A DNA stretch of 64,000 nt. Origin: CAYVAP01 sp964343195. Lineage in GTDB: Bacteria > Bacteroidota > Bacteroidia > J057. The translations under genes were made by a program, and so were the position numbers. The stretch is taken from the NCBI GenBank assembly GCA_964343195.1, contig CAYFIR010000005.1, forward strand, positions 62,001 to 126,000. The letters are read 5' to 3'. This document shows positions 7,331 through 16,476 of the stretch, in pieces; the first letter of the stretch is position 1; the number at the start of each line of letters is the position of its first letter. The notes under the pieces were generated by a model, which was not told the DNA's origin, did no database searches, and saw nothing but the letters and a program-made list of their open reading frames with translations.

Positions 7331-9577
7331 TTATTGACGCTGAATCAGGATTTTTTTACGGTAAACGGTCCAGTCGTGGTGAATAACCTGGACGAGGTAT
7401 ATGCCACTGGCCCATGAGGAAGCCGGAATGATAAGTTCTTCCGGGCGAAGGCTTCGATTGAGCCGATTTTGGAAAACAACCTGTCCCCTGATATCTGTTA
7501 TCTGAATTACACCGCCCTCAGGAGCGAGGTAATTGACTGATACCTGACTATGGTTCTGAGACACTGATGCCTCTGCCCAGGCTGGCTGGCTGCCAGTGAG
7601 GTTGACCCGATGAATAGGGCTGTAGGCTACGGCACCATTGGTCAGCAACGCTTTGATCCTGTACCTGACATAAGGGAGGTTGGTGGCCTGGACTCCCATG
7701 TCGATAAAACCCAGGTGCTCCCCGCAGGTCCTGGACTCCAGTGGAGCAAATTCCCTGTCCGGCAGGGCTCGTTCTACCACATATTTTGAAATGGTATGTT
7801 CTGTTTCCAGGTTCCAGTTAATTCGCACATGAGGGGGCTGATTGTGGACTCTCACCCGCCAGACATCGTCTCCCAGTACTGAGGCATACACACATCCGTC
7901 ATAAACAGTAATCAGGATGGATGCGTCATCGCACAAGGGGCCCCCTTCAATGGCTGATGTGCTGTCACAAACCTGATAGTCCAGGGTAAGGGTATCTTCG
8001 CCTACTCCCGGAGTGTAGCGAAGAATCTGCATAAGGGTATCATAGCTAAGGACAGCGCTGGGATTGGAAATATTGGACAGGGTGACAGCGGCGGGATCAA
8101 GTGAGTTATCCGAGTCGCTATCGTTAAAAAGTATGGCAAGTTGTAGTTCAATCCCTACCGCTGTACAGGCTGTATCGTTTACGGCCGCTGGTGGGCAGAG
8201 GTCATCCACTGAGAAGGTAGCCGTGTCAGAACTGGTGATGGTATTGATCCAGGTATTGACCATCAGCTTGTCTCCGTCATTTCCTGACCATGGGTTACAG
8301 CCACTGCTACATCCATCAAGATCGGATGTCCCGATGCTGACATCGCGGTTATCGAAATACATCAATGGAGTGTAACCGGTAGGCCTTATCATGGCGCAGT
8401 CAAATCCATTGGGGTGATTTTCGGCATCGTAAATGGGAAAATGCACCACCCCCGCCAGGAACTGAACGATAACGGTTCCGCTGTCTCCAGCTGTAACCGG
8501 ATTTCCAAGTCCATCCAGTCCATCCCAGGGGATACATAGGACCCCAGAAGTAGAGTTGGTAAAGGGAAAGTACCGGTCTTCAGTTCCTTCCTCGTATACT
8601 CCGTTACCATTCAGGTCGATGTAAACATTGATTTCTCCCACCTTGGTCGTGTTCACCTCAATACAGAAGTTTTCATCTGCGTGACAACCTGCAATATCCA
8701 GATAGGTGATGGTTCCAGGAGTTCCGGTCGGATAGGCATCTTCATCTGGCTCATTCAGAAAAATGGGGTAGGATGGAACCGAGGAGCTGATGCTGTTGGT
8801 GGATTTCCTGTCGGCCTCAATATCACCTGTACTATCGGCCCCATGACTGTTGAAAGAAACCGTAAATCCATAGGGTTCTATTTCATTCATATCCATCCTG
8901 ATCACCAGGCTGTCTGGTGTGTAAGTGTAGAAATCCATACATGCCTTGTTGCTCCCGGAATTGGTATTCAGGTGCCATTTATAACTAAATAGCCTGCCCG
9001 GTATTGGGTCTGGTTTCCCGGACCCAGAAGCATCTGCAACGGTAACATCAAATGGATGGATATAATACCTGGTACTGGTATTGATTGTAGTGGGGTCTCC
9101 TACATTAAATACGATTGCATAATCTCCTGCTATGGTCGGAGTACAGGTCAGTTGGTCATACCCTGATCCTCCTGCGATAACCTTGGGTCCTCGGTAGGCT
9201 TCAACTCCATTGTCTGCGACATATCCAGAGTCAGAACTACTACTGGCTACCTTTCCTGCTATGAGGATGCTGCCATCGGGTGCTATAATCCGATAATACA
9301 CCTCCTGACTGACGGGTTCCAATCTGGTAAACCCATAGTAGATTACCTCTTTACTCGGATCTTCGATATGGACATAGATCAGGTCATACCATGGCCGGTT
9401 AAAACCGGAGCCTTCTTTTCCCGAGCCATCTCCCCCCTGGATATAGGAAATACAGCTGCTACTGCTTCCGGAAGGAATCAACTCATTGGTCCCTTCTGCC
9501 TGTAGCTGAACCCAAAATGGGGGACCATACAAAATGGCCAACAGTAATATGGTAATGCGGGAGTACATATTGAGCAA
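7331..9577 (-). CDS. Large T9SS-exported surface protein with tandem-95/cadherin-like domain
   Basis: A 748-residue protein. It has an N-terminal signal peptide (to about residue 27). Residues about 45-200 hold a beta-rich domain. Residues about 270-420 contain a calcium-loop-like segment DLNGNGVYEEG. Residues about 465-560 match the repeated VNDTACTAVG...LFNDSDSDN type of bacterial Ig/cadherin-like (tandem-95) domain. A fibronectin-like domain and a type A sorting domain follow, ending with GIYLVQVIHHDWTVYRKKIL. Cysteine pairs fit an extracytoplasmic protein. Adhesin or matrix role is inference. A -7 box lies just upstream and the sorting-domain-like small gene follows. Confidence 0.8.
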   Translation of the reverse strand: MLNMYSRITILLLAILYGPPFWVQLQAEGTNELIPSGSSSSCISYIQGGDGSGKEGSGFNRPWYDLIYVHIEDPSKEVIYYGFTRLEPVSQEVYYRIIAPDGSILIAGKVASSSSDSGYVADNGVEAYRGPKVIAGGSGYDQLTCTPTIAGDYAIVFNVGDPTTINTSTRYYIHPFDVTVADASGSGKPDPIPGRLFSYKWHLNTNSGSNKACMDFYTYTPDSLVIRMDMNEIEPYGFTVSFNSHGADSTGDIEADRKSTNSISSSVPSYPIFLNEPDEDAYPTGTPGTITYLDIAGCHADENFCIEVNTTKVGEINVYIDLNGNGVYEEGTEDRYFPFTNSTSGVLCIPWDGLDGLGNPVTAGDSGTVIVQFLAGVVHFPIYDAENHPNGFDCAMIRPTGYTPLMYFDNRDVSIGTSDLDGCSSGCNPWSGNDGDKLMVNTWINTITSSDTATFSVDDLCPPAAVNDTACTAVGIELQLAILFNDSDSDNSLDPAAVTLSNISNPSAVLSYDTLMQILRYTPGVGEDTLTLDYQVCDSTSAIEGGPLCDDASILITVYDGCVYASVLGDDVWRVRVHNQPPHVRINWNLETEHTISKYVVERALPDREFAPLESRTCGEHLGFIDMGVQATNLPYVRYRIKALLTNGAVAYSPIHRVNLTGSQPAWAEASVSQNHSQVSVNYLAPEGGVIQITDIRGQVVFQNRLNRSLRPEELIIPASSWASGIYLVQVIHHDWTVYRKKILIQRQ

Positions 9578-9591
9578 ACTTCATTGTCTCA

Positions 9592-9599
9592 CAAATTTA
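9592..9599 (-). promoter_or_regulatory. Candidate -7 box for the T9SS cargo gene
   Basis: On the minus strand TAAATTTG fits TAnnTTTG and lies 15 bp upstream of the ATG at 9577. At 19 nt further upstream the sequence is TTTT rather than TTTG, so the -33 match is imperfect. Confidence 0.4.
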
Positions 9600-9663
9600 A
9601 TATATTGGATTGTACAATAAAACGGTATATATGCATCCCGCTAACATGGCTTTCCGCTCAAAT

Positions 9664-10596
9664 TCAGTGGTTAACTTTCAGAAACCGATGGCGAATCATT
9701 CCTCCTTTTGTGTCTTTGATCTTATGCATGACTACAAATGCCTCTGGATCAATCTGGTTGAGTCTCTGCTCAATGGTCGCAACTTCGAGGCGTGAGATCA
9801 CAGTAAACAGGATCTGAATGCCACTGTCCTCCCCGGATTCCAGTCGGTACCCCTTGTGCCCGTCAAACACTGTTACGCCCCTCCGAAGTTTGTGGAGAAT
9901 CATGCTCCGGATGTCAGCAGATTTTTCTGAAACAATGGTCACTCCTATGTATTCTTCAAACCCATCCAGCACGTAGTCAATCGTCTTGGAAGCCACAAAG
10001 TAGGTGAGGAGGGAGTATAAGGCAGTCTCAAGGGTAAGCAGGTAAGACGCCACCCCAAAGATGATGACGTTAACCACAAACAGAATTTCTCCGATGCTAA
10101 AGCCGCTTTTGCGACTCAGGTGAATAGCCAGAACTTCCGAGCCATCAATTACAGCACCACCGCGGATCACCAGGCCAATCCCCAGTCCAAGGAAGAACCC
10201 TCCAAATACCGGAATCAGCAACTGATCATCTGTGATGACGGGGAAGTGAATAAATCCCACCGAGATCGCCAGGCCACTGATCGCAAGCATACTTCTCACC
10301 GCGAATGATCGACTTATCTGACGCCATCCCAGCAAAACGAACGGGAGGTTGACAACTACAAGCAAAATACTCAATGGCCAATCGGTCAATTGGTGGCCAA
10401 GCAGTGAAATGCCGGTAGCCCCTCCATCCAGCAGGCCTCCAGGAATGAGGAAGCTTTCCAGACCAAATGAGGCCGCTGCTATCCCCAGCAGGAGGTAAAT
10501 AGTTTGCCGAAGGGATTGGGGAATCTTTTCAGACCCATGAGAGATATCCGTGGCAGCAGGCGGTGTTGAGTGGTTCATATTGTGATCTTTAGGCAT
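9664..10596 (-). CDS. YitT-family membrane protein (DUF161 + DUF2179)
   Basis: From the start at 10596 the protein is 310 residues. Residues about 20-210 hold five to six membrane helices, including SFGLESFLIPGGLLDGGATGISLL, typical of the YitT/DUF161 membrane part, and GGAVIDGSEVLAIHLS. The cytoplasmic C-terminal DUF2179 domain contains GVTVFDGHKGY and RLEVATIEQRLNQIDPEAFVVMHKI. The biochemical role of YitT proteins is not established. A longer frame to 10737 exists but would run 100 bp into the divergent trehalase gene, so I prefer ATG 10596 (MPKDHN) or ATG 10578 (MNHS). The intergenic gap to trehalase is then only 37 bp. Confidence 0.85.
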   Translation of the reverse strand: MPKDHNMNHSTPPAATDISHGSEKIPQSLRQTIYLLLGIAAASFGLESFLIPGGLLDGGATGISLLGHQLTDWPLSILLVVVNLPFVLLGWRQISRSFAVRSMLAISGLAISVGFIHFPVITDDQLLIPVFGGFFLGLGIGLVIRGGAVIDGSEVLAIHLSRKSGFSIGEILFVVNVIIFGVASYLLTLETALYSLLTYFVASKTIDYVLDGFEEYIGVTIVSEKSADIRSMILHKLRRGVTVFDGHKGYRLESGEDSGIQILFTVISRLEVATIEQRLNQIDPEAFVVMHKIKDTKGGMIRHRFLKVNH

Positions 10597-10633
10597 GAAT
10601 GCGTAATATTCTTTTCCAAAAAGAGGATTACGT

Positions 10634-12250
10634 ATGAATCGATTACTACGACAGGCTAGCAGCCTGATTTTTTCAGGTTTTGTCCTGATTTTTTTCGCTA
10701 CCGGGTGTGAACCCGGTCCGGCAGATGGCACATCCATGGAAGGAGTCGCCCCAAAGGAGGCGATTAATCCTGAAGAAGCTTTTGGAGAGTTATTTCATGA
10801 TGTACAAATGGCCGGAATATTTGAGGACTCCAAGACCTTTGTGGATTGCAGGCCTCAGGCAGATCCTGAACTGATCCTGAAGGCCTACCAGGAGATGAAA
10901 GGCAAGCCGGACTTTGACCTTGAGTCATTTGTCCAGCAGAACTTTTTACCGCCCCGTCAGCTCAGCTCCGATTTCCAATCCGACGAGGAGCGTACCATAG
11001 ATGAGCACATCATCGCGCTATGGCCATCACTGACCCGGCAACCTGACGAAGACATCAGTGGGTCATTGATCGAGCTACCCCATTCCTATGTCGTCCCTGG
11101 AGGGCGATTCCGTGAAATTTATTATTGGGACAGTTACTTTACCATGCAGGGATTATTGGTTTCCCCACCAGAATCCAGGGTATTAATCGGAGAGATGCTG
11201 GCCAACTTTGGCTACCTGATTGACACCCTGGGATTTATCCCCAATGGAAACCGGACCTATTTTCGGAGCCGCTCACAGCCGCCATTTTTTTCCCTGATGG
11301 TCGAGCTTTGGAACGGACAAGAACCCGGTACCCTCGTCAACTACCTCCCTCAACTGGAAAAAGAATATGCTTTTTGGATGGAAGGAGAAGCTGGTCTGGA
11401 AGGACCTGGTTCTGCCCATCGCAGGGTCGTCAGGCTGACAGATGGCACGGTGATGAACCGCTATTGGGACGACATCCCTGAGCCACGTCCTGAGTCCTAC
11501 AGGGAAGATGTAGAATTGGCGCAGAGAGTAGAGCGGCCGCGTGAGGAACTATTTCGTGATTTGCGCGCAGCCTGTGAATCAGGCTGGGATTTCAGCAGTC
11601 GCTGGCTCAAAGACCCCTATGATTTGGGAACCATTCACACCTCTGAGATCATCCCGGTTGACCTCAATTGTCTGGTCTTTCACCTTGAAAAAATGCTGGC
11701 AGAGGCCTATGGTGAAAAGGGAGACCAGGAGAAAGCCGAAGAAATGGAAGGGAGGGCTACCCGACGGGCCAATGCGATTGAACGATACTGCTGGAGCTCC
11801 CAAGGGTATTACAGCGATTACGATTGGGTCGAAGGAAATACGACGGATATTATCACTGCTGCAATGGTGTACCCCCTTTTCTTCGAAGTCGCGTCTAAGG
11901 AACATGCAGAGCAGGTTGATGCAGCGATTCGTGAACACCTGTTGGCTGATGGAGGCGTCCTGACGACCAAAGTAGAGAGCGGACAGCAATGGGATGCCCC
12001 TAACGGCTGGGCTCCGTTGCAGTGGATGTCCTACCAGGGATTAAACAATTATGATTTTACCGAGACTGCCGGGCAAATCAGGAGTCGTTGGATTGCGCTC
12101 AATACCCGGGTTTACGCCAATACCGGTCGGATGGTAGAAAAGTACAATGTGTCAGATATGACCCTCGAAGCTGGTGGAGGAGAGTACGCGTTACAGGATG
12201 GTTTTGGCTGGTCAAATGGAGTGTTACTTGGATTGATGAAAGACGAGTAG
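10634..12250 (+). CDS. Alpha,alpha-trehalase (GH37), predicted lipoprotein
   Basis: A 538-residue glycoside hydrolase that splits trehalose into two glucose molecules. The first trehalase signature PGGRFREIYYWDSY starts at residue 155 and the second, QWDAPNGWAP, is at 452-461. ESGWDFSSRW holds the catalytic acid Asp of the family, and EKYNV near residue 500 fits the base Glu region. The N-terminus is a lipoprotein signal with lipobox FATGC (Cys25), so it is expected in the periplasm or at the outer membrane rather than in the cytosol. It is divergent from the YitT-like gene. No trehalose transporter or synthase is next to it. Periplasmic trehalose use, or turnover of an osmolyte, are both possible. 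Confidence 0.93.
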   Translation: MNRLLRQASSLIFSGFVLIFFATGCEPGPADGTSMEGVAPKEAINPEEAFGELFHDVQMAGIFEDSKTFVDCRPQADPELILKAYQEMKGKPDFDLESFVQQNFLPPRQLSSDFQSDEERTIDEHIIALWPSLTRQPDEDISGSLIELPHSYVVPGGRFREIYYWDSYFTMQGLLVSPPESRVLIGEMLANFGYLIDTLGFIPNGNRTYFRSRSQPPFFSLMVELWNGQEPGTLVNYLPQLEKEYAFWMEGEAGLEGPGSAHRRVVRLTDGTVMNRYWDDIPEPRPESYREDVELAQRVERPREELFRDLRAACESGWDFSSRWLKDPYDLGTIHTSEIIPVDLNCLVFHLEKMLAEAYGEKGDQEKAEEMEGRATRRANAIERYCWSSQGYYSDYDWVEGNTTDIITAAMVYPLFFEVASKEHAEQVDAAIREHLLADGGVLTTKVESGQQWDAPNGWAPLQWMSYQGLNNYDFTETAGQIRSRWIALNTRVYANTGRMVEKYNVSDMTLEAGGGEYALQDGFGWSNGVLLGLMKDE

Positions 12251-12610
12251 AGCCTGGGGGTAGGCCAACATTCCTCGAAGACACATTTATTGTCGAGTGA
12301 GGGCTTGCTGGGCACTCGGATGGCACATGACGCCTAGCGGTAGGTACAGGGCACGCAAAGTGAAAAAGGGCATTTCCTCTCTGCGTGTTCTACGTGAGAT
12401 TCTCCTTCTCCGCTTCTCCATACCTACCGATTTTACCGCTTTGCAGCATCCATGATCGGCGTCTTCGATCTGCGTGAAATTTAGACTATACGCTCTTTTA
12501 GGAATTCTGTCCTACACCCGTAGAGCCTTCGCATAAAAAAAATCTGTAACTTAAGTGGAGTTTGGGGAAGTCCCGGACTCCACTTTTGCTTGCCAGATTA
12601 TCCTTGACCT
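12251..12610. other. 360-bp intergenic region between trehalase and yqgE
   Basis: No convincing coding frame or RNA gene was found. The only clear structure is the hairpin at 12553-12585 close to the yqgE start. The rest is unstructured sequence that may hold the yqgE promoter, but I could not identify a good TTTG/TAnnTTTG pair. Confidence 0.5.
12553..12585 (+). terminator. Hairpin before yqgE, weak terminator or leader structure
   Basis: A 9-bp perfect stem, AAGTGGAGT at 12553-12561 and ACTCCACTT at 12577-12585, is followed by TTTGCTT. The T-run is short. It may end the trehalase transcript 300 bp downstream of its stop, or sit in the yqgE leader, whose ATG is 25 bp further on. Confidence 0.45.
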
Positions 12611-13174
12611 ATGACCAGTTCCTATCGCCCGGCGCGTGGCCGGTTCCTCGTTTCAGAGCCATTCATGGCGGATGCCAATTTTCAGCGGACTGTGGTCCTG
12701 CTGGTTGAACATAATGACGAAGGGAGCCTGGGTTTCGTACTAAACCGTACGATGGAGGTATCCCTCGGAGAGCTTGTTCCGGGCCTGGACGTGCCCGGAG
12801 TCCCTGTGTTATTAGGTGGGCCGGTTGAGAACACAACATTGCACTACATCCATCGATTCTCCGACCTTGATGGCGCACGAGAGGTGGTCCCCGGAGTGTA
12901 TTGGAGTGGAGACTTTGAGCAACTCAAGGTTTGGTCCCGACAGGGTATTCTCACCCCCGAAAACATTATTTTTGTGGTGGGCTACTCAGGATGGGGAGCC
13001 GGCCAACTGGATGCGGAGTTGGACCGCAAATCATGGATCGTGGCCCCCGCCAGTGAAACCCTGGTTTTTGGTGCCAGCCAAAATGAACAGGACCTTTGGA
13101 GAGATGTATTACAGACCCTCGGGGAGCGCTACAAGATCATTTCCAACTATCCTACCGATCCCCGATTGAATTAG
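12611..13174 (+). CDS. YqgE/AlgH family protein
   Basis: A 187-residue protein of the UPF0301 (YqgE/AlgH) family. Marks are GRFLVSEPFMADANFQRTVV at the N-terminus, GSLGFVLNRT, VLLGGPVE and VVGYSGWGAGQLDAEL. The biochemical role is unknown. In Pseudomonas, AlgH affects alginate regulation, but that link is indirect and should not be carried over. Length is normal. It is convergent with the antiporter gene, with 110 bp between their stops and no clean terminator there. Confidence 0.92.
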   Translation: MTSSYRPARGRFLVSEPFMADANFQRTVVLLVEHNDEGSLGFVLNRTMEVSLGELVPGLDVPGVPVLLGGPVENTTLHYIHRFSDLDGAREVVPGVYWSGDFEQLKVWSRQGILTPENIIFVVGYSGWGAGQLDAELDRKSWIVAPASETLVFGASQNEQDLWRDVLQTLGERYKIISNYPTDPRLN

Positions 13175-13284
13175 AGGGCTTCCGGAACGGACTCCTCAAC
13201 CATAATACCTGCCCTTTTCTCGGACTGCTACCGAAAAAGGGAACCTGGAAACCTGATCCGGTCGGATCTGAAGGTTCCGTACTC

Positions 13285-14805
13285 CTAATGCAGCAGCACG
13301 AAGAATACCAGCCAGGTTAAGAAAAGGACCGGAGCCAGAATGACCAGACTGAAACGGATGATGTAGCCAAAGAAGCTTGGCATTCGAAGGCCTCTTTCCT
13401 CCGCAATCGACTTGACCATGAAGTTGGGACCATTACCGATGTAGGTAAAGGCGCCAAAGAATACGGCTGCGACTGAAATGGCACGCAGATAGTCCTTGGT
13501 GACAACCTCCTGAGTTCCCGCAGCGAATGTCCGAACGTCTTCGATGTTGCTGACACTGAGGTCAAACTTCGCCAGTGAGGCCGAGAGGAAATTGAGATAG
13601 GTCGGGGCATTGTCCAGGAAACCGGAGAGGCCTCCGGTAATCCAGTACATGCTGTCAACAGTGAAGAATGACCGCCCGGCAGGGCTGGCCGCAAATTCTC
13701 CGATCAGTTGTAGGGCTGGCATCATAGCGAAGAAAATGCCAGCAAAAAGGAAGATAACTTCGTTTATGGGTTCAAAGCTGAACTCATTGCCTCGCAGGGC
13801 GGCTTTATCAGCAAAGAAATAACTTGCCAGGCCAGCACTAAGCTGAATGATTTCTCTCAGGAAAGAATACTTGGTGCCGTGTACTTCAATGGCAGGAACC
13901 CACTCAATCACATTGGGATCAAGGAAAACAGCGCCCACGATGATGCCCAGCCAAAAGAAGTTTTTGGTTCCTCTCAGTACAAACTTGCCAGAATAGATGG
14001 TTTCGCTCCGGTCCAGGTTGGACATATTCCGGCGGTCCATGAAGTAAAATATGATGGAAAGCAGGCTCAAGGCAAACAGCCATTCAGGGAGGACATGAAT
14101 GAGGGTCCACTCAAAAGGAACTCCTTTGAGGAAGCCCAGGAAAAGTGGAGGATCACCAATCGGGGTGAGCGAGCCCCCAATATTACTTACCATGAAAATA
14201 AAGAATACCACATGGTAGGGCTTCAGTCGATCCCGATTGAGGCGAATAAATGGGCGTATCAACAACATGGACGCACCTGTGGTCCCGATGATATTGGAAA
14301 TCAGAGCTCCCAGCAGAAGGAGAATAAGGTTGGCTCTGGGGGTCCCCTCGATATCAGCCTGAATGAGAATTCCTCCAGAGGCGATATATAGCGGTGCCAG
14401 CAGGGCAATGAAGGACACGTATTCAGAGAGTGCATGCAGGGGCTCATGAGCGCCTGGTAGCTCGATGAGATAGTATATCAGCGTAATAAGCCCTAGCGCT
14501 GGGGCGAGATACTTATAGTTTTTCTCCCAAAAATGCTCGAAGAATATGGGGCCAGTAGCAATCAGTAACAGCAGGACGATAAAGGGAATAACCGACCAGA
14601 AAGCGGGGCTTTCGTGTGAGCCCTCGGCGTGGTGTTCATCCTCAGAATGTCCGGCTTCGCCATGATGCTCGGCTTCTACTGGATGTTCGACTTGCTCTTG
14701 TCCGGATGAAGGCTGGTGAACAGTATCCTGGGCTTGAACAGGCACTAGGAACAGACAAGCCAGCATTATGGGCAACAGCAACAGGCGGCGCAGAATAGGT
14801 TTCAT
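13285..14805 (-). CDS. NhaD/ArsB-type sodium:proton antiporter with His-rich N-terminal segment
   Basis: A 506-residue polytopic inner-membrane protein of the ion-transporter superfamily. After a signal-like helix (residues about 9-25) comes an extracytoplasmic segment with eight His and many Glu/Asp in about 45 residues. At least ten membrane helices follow. Characteristic pieces are NIGGSLTPIGDPPLFLGFL and the late NAPTYLNFLSA with GNGPNFMVKSIAEE, both conserved in NhaD-like and citrate/arsenite carriers. Sodium/proton exchange is the likely role; another anion or dicarboxylate is possible. The 14-bp palindrome at 14865-14878 sits 59 bp upstream. Confidence 0.82.
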   Translation of the reverse strand: MKPILRRLLLLPIMLACLFLVPVQAQDTVHQPSSGQEQVEHPVEAEHHGEAGHSEDEHHAEGSHESPAFWSVIPFIVLLLLIATGPIFFEHFWEKNYKYLAPALGLITLIYYLIELPGAHEPLHALSEYVSFIALLAPLYIASGGILIQADIEGTPRANLILLLLGALISNIIGTTGASMLLIRPFIRLNRDRLKPYHVVFFIFMVSNIGGSLTPIGDPPLFLGFLKGVPFEWTLIHVLPEWLFALSLLSIIFYFMDRRNMSNLDRSETIYSGKFVLRGTKNFFWLGIIVGAVFLDPNVIEWVPAIEVHGTKYSFLREIIQLSAGLASYFFADKAALRGNEFSFEPINEVIFLFAGIFFAMMPALQLIGEFAASPAGRSFFTVDSMYWITGGLSGFLDNAPTYLNFLSASLAKFDLSVSNIEDVRTFAAGTQEVVTKDYLRAISVAAVFFGAFTYIGNGPNFMVKSIAEERGLRMPSFFGYIIRFSLVILAPVLFLTWLVFFVLLH

Positions 14806-14864
14806 TCGAAGTGGTCGGTGATTCAGACAGCCAAATACGAAATTCTATTAAAGAGTCGCAAGTA

Positions 14865-14878
14865 TCTGACTAGTCAGA
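14865..14878. repeat. 14-bp perfect palindrome upstream of the antiporter
   Basis: TCTGACTAGTCAGA equals its own reverse complement. It lies between the antiporter start (14805) and the terminator of the next gene (14958-14986), where an operator would be expected. Confidence 0.6.
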
Positions 14879-14957
14879 GAAAATAAATCCGGTTATAATC
14901 ACTACTGACGTCGCGTGCTAAGGTTTATTTTCCGGGGTATTTGTGGAATAAAAACCA

Positions 14958-14986
14958 AAAAGGCTACCCTGATCGGGTAGCCTTTT
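14958..14986 (-). terminator. Rho-independent terminator of the WecA/TagO-like gene
   Basis: A perfect 12-bp stem, AAAAGGCTACCC and GGGTAGCCTTTT, with a TGATC loop. On the minus strand it continues into TTTGGTTTTT. It lies 26 bp after the stop at 15013. Confidence 0.9.
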
Positions 14987-15012
14987 CATGAAAGTCTTAT
15001 GTGAGTGTCTGT

Positions 15013-16170
15013 TTATTCCGAAACCATCATGGCCTCTTTTACTGCAGCTGGCTGAAGTCGGGCTGCTTTGGCTTCCTCCTTCTTGGCAATCAGCTCGCGT
15101 ACCTTTGCGATGCGAGTTCCACGGATGTAGAACATTCCAAACAGGCCGAAGAGGGACACTGGATACAGGGCGAACATGAGCGAGTAAAAAGGCTGCCATT
15201 CTGGAATAAGCTTAAAGGCATAGAATGCCAGCAGACCAGAGATGACTGAAACGACGCCCAGGGTTACCGGAACCATTGCTTCCGGGATGCCAATGCGTAC
15301 CAGGTTGTGGGTCAGGTGATCCTTACCGCCCTGGAATGGAGAAACCCCTCTGGAGATGCGGGCGATGGTAACAAAAGTGGTATCCATGATGGGTACGATG
15401 AAAACCATCAGCGGAATGATTCCGGACCGAAGGGGTGAAATATTATCCGGAGTAGTCTTGATATTCCAGAAGTACATGATCCCAAAGAAGGCGACAACCA
15501 TACCAATGAACATGCTGCCAGTGTCTCCCATGTACACTTTAGCCGGGCGCCAGTTCCAGAATAGGAATCCAACCAGTGCGCCTACTACGGCAATAAGCAT
15601 GAAGTAAAGCATACCAGCTCCGTCAGTAGCAGTGATCATGTTCAGGGTGGAAAGGGCAATGGTGATGCCGACCGTAGTGGTAACTCCATCCATATTGTCC
15701 AGCATGTTGAGGCTATTCATCATGCCAACTACCCAAAAAACTGTCAGGAAGTAGTCCAGAACAAGCAGGTTGGGGTTGAGTGCCGTGAAAAATTCGATGT
15801 GGATGCCAAAAATGATCAGGACAATTCCACAGACGATTTGGCCCAGCATTTTGACCCTGGCGTGGGTTCCGTAGGCATCATCTACAAATCCAATCAGAAA
15901 AGCCAGTGTAGCGCTCAGAAACAATCCCAGGAACTTATTGGATACTTCCAGGCCCTCTGGCTGAATCAACAGCAGAGCAATACAGGCCACCAGGAAAGTA
16001 ATGTAAAATGAGATGCCTCCAGTGGTAGGTTTGGAAGTACTGGCCCACCGAACGATGTTTTGTTGGGACTGACGGCTTTTAACACCAAAGTTCTTGGAAA
16101 AACGGAGCAGGATTTTGTTTAAGAGGTATGAGAACCCGAGAGTTCCCAACAAAATAAACAGACTTTTCAT
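15013..16170 (-). CDS. MraY/WecA/TagO-type undecaprenyl-phosphate sugar-1-phosphate transferase
   Basis: A 385-residue polytopic membrane enzyme that moves a sugar-1-phosphate (usually GlcNAc-1-P) from a UDP-sugar to undecaprenyl phosphate, starting O-antigen, capsule or teichoic-type glycans at the inner membrane. Motifs seen are FVDDAYG (the DD pair), NMLDNMDGVTT, YMGDTGSMFIG, and PIMDTTFVTIARISRGVSPF followed by GKDHLTHNLVRIG, the His-rich sugar-recognition loop. About ten helices are visible. The C-terminal 25 residues are Lys/Ala-rich (cytoplasmic). MraY is excluded because the gene is outside a dcw cluster and has the WecA-type ending. With WecB at 39.8 kb it fits surface glycan synthesis. 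Confidence 0.9.
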   Translation of the reverse strand: MKSLFILLGTLGFSYLLNKILLRFSKNFGVKSRQSQQNIVRWASTSKPTTGGISFYITFLVACIALLLIQPEGLEVSNKFLGLFLSATLAFLIGFVDDAYGTHARVKMLGQIVCGIVLIIFGIHIEFFTALNPNLLVLDYFLTVFWVVGMMNSLNMLDNMDGVTTTVGITIALSTLNMITATDGAGMLYFMLIAVVGALVGFLFWNWRPAKVYMGDTGSMFIGMVVAFFGIMYFWNIKTTPDNISPLRSGIIPLMVFIVPIMDTTFVTIARISRGVSPFQGGKDHLTHNLVRIGIPEAMVPVTLGVVSVISGLLAFYAFKLIPEWQPFYSLMFALYPVSLFGLFGMFYIRGTRIAKVRELIAKKEEAKAARLQPAAVKEAMMVSE

Positions 16171-16476
16171 GTACGTTGGTTGGTTTGTAATACGGTGGCA
16201 AGCTACAATATTAATCTTAGTATTAGAAACGGGCTGTTGTTATGAAATTGTAAGTTAACTCCTTCACAATGTTAGAAATATCAATAAAAATGAAGTCAAG
16301 GGATAAGTGGACAGATGCGCGGATGATTCAGTAGGTTGAAATATCCCATATTGGGCTGATAGGGGAATGTGTCATCGTTTTCGGGGGGAGCAAATTTTGG
16401 GTATGTGTCTTTTTTGAGGCAAATCGCGACTGGAAAGGTTTTTTTGAGAATATGGCAACTTTTTAAGCGGGAAACT
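16171..16476. other. 306-bp intergenic region upstream of the WecA/TagO-like gene
   Basis: The region is AT-rich next to the WecA/TagO start (TACAATATTAATCTTAGTA). I see no coding frame with support and no confident promoter or terminator. It must hold the promoter of the WecA/TagO-like gene, as the upstream gene ends at 16477. Confidence 0.5.

Noticed and set aside
9597..10737. Longer YitT frame starting at 10737
   Set aside because: The extra 47 residues overlap the trehalase start and do not resemble the family N-terminus.
13879..14391. 170-codon plus-strand frame inside the antiporter
   Set aside because: It is antisense to the conserved transporter core.
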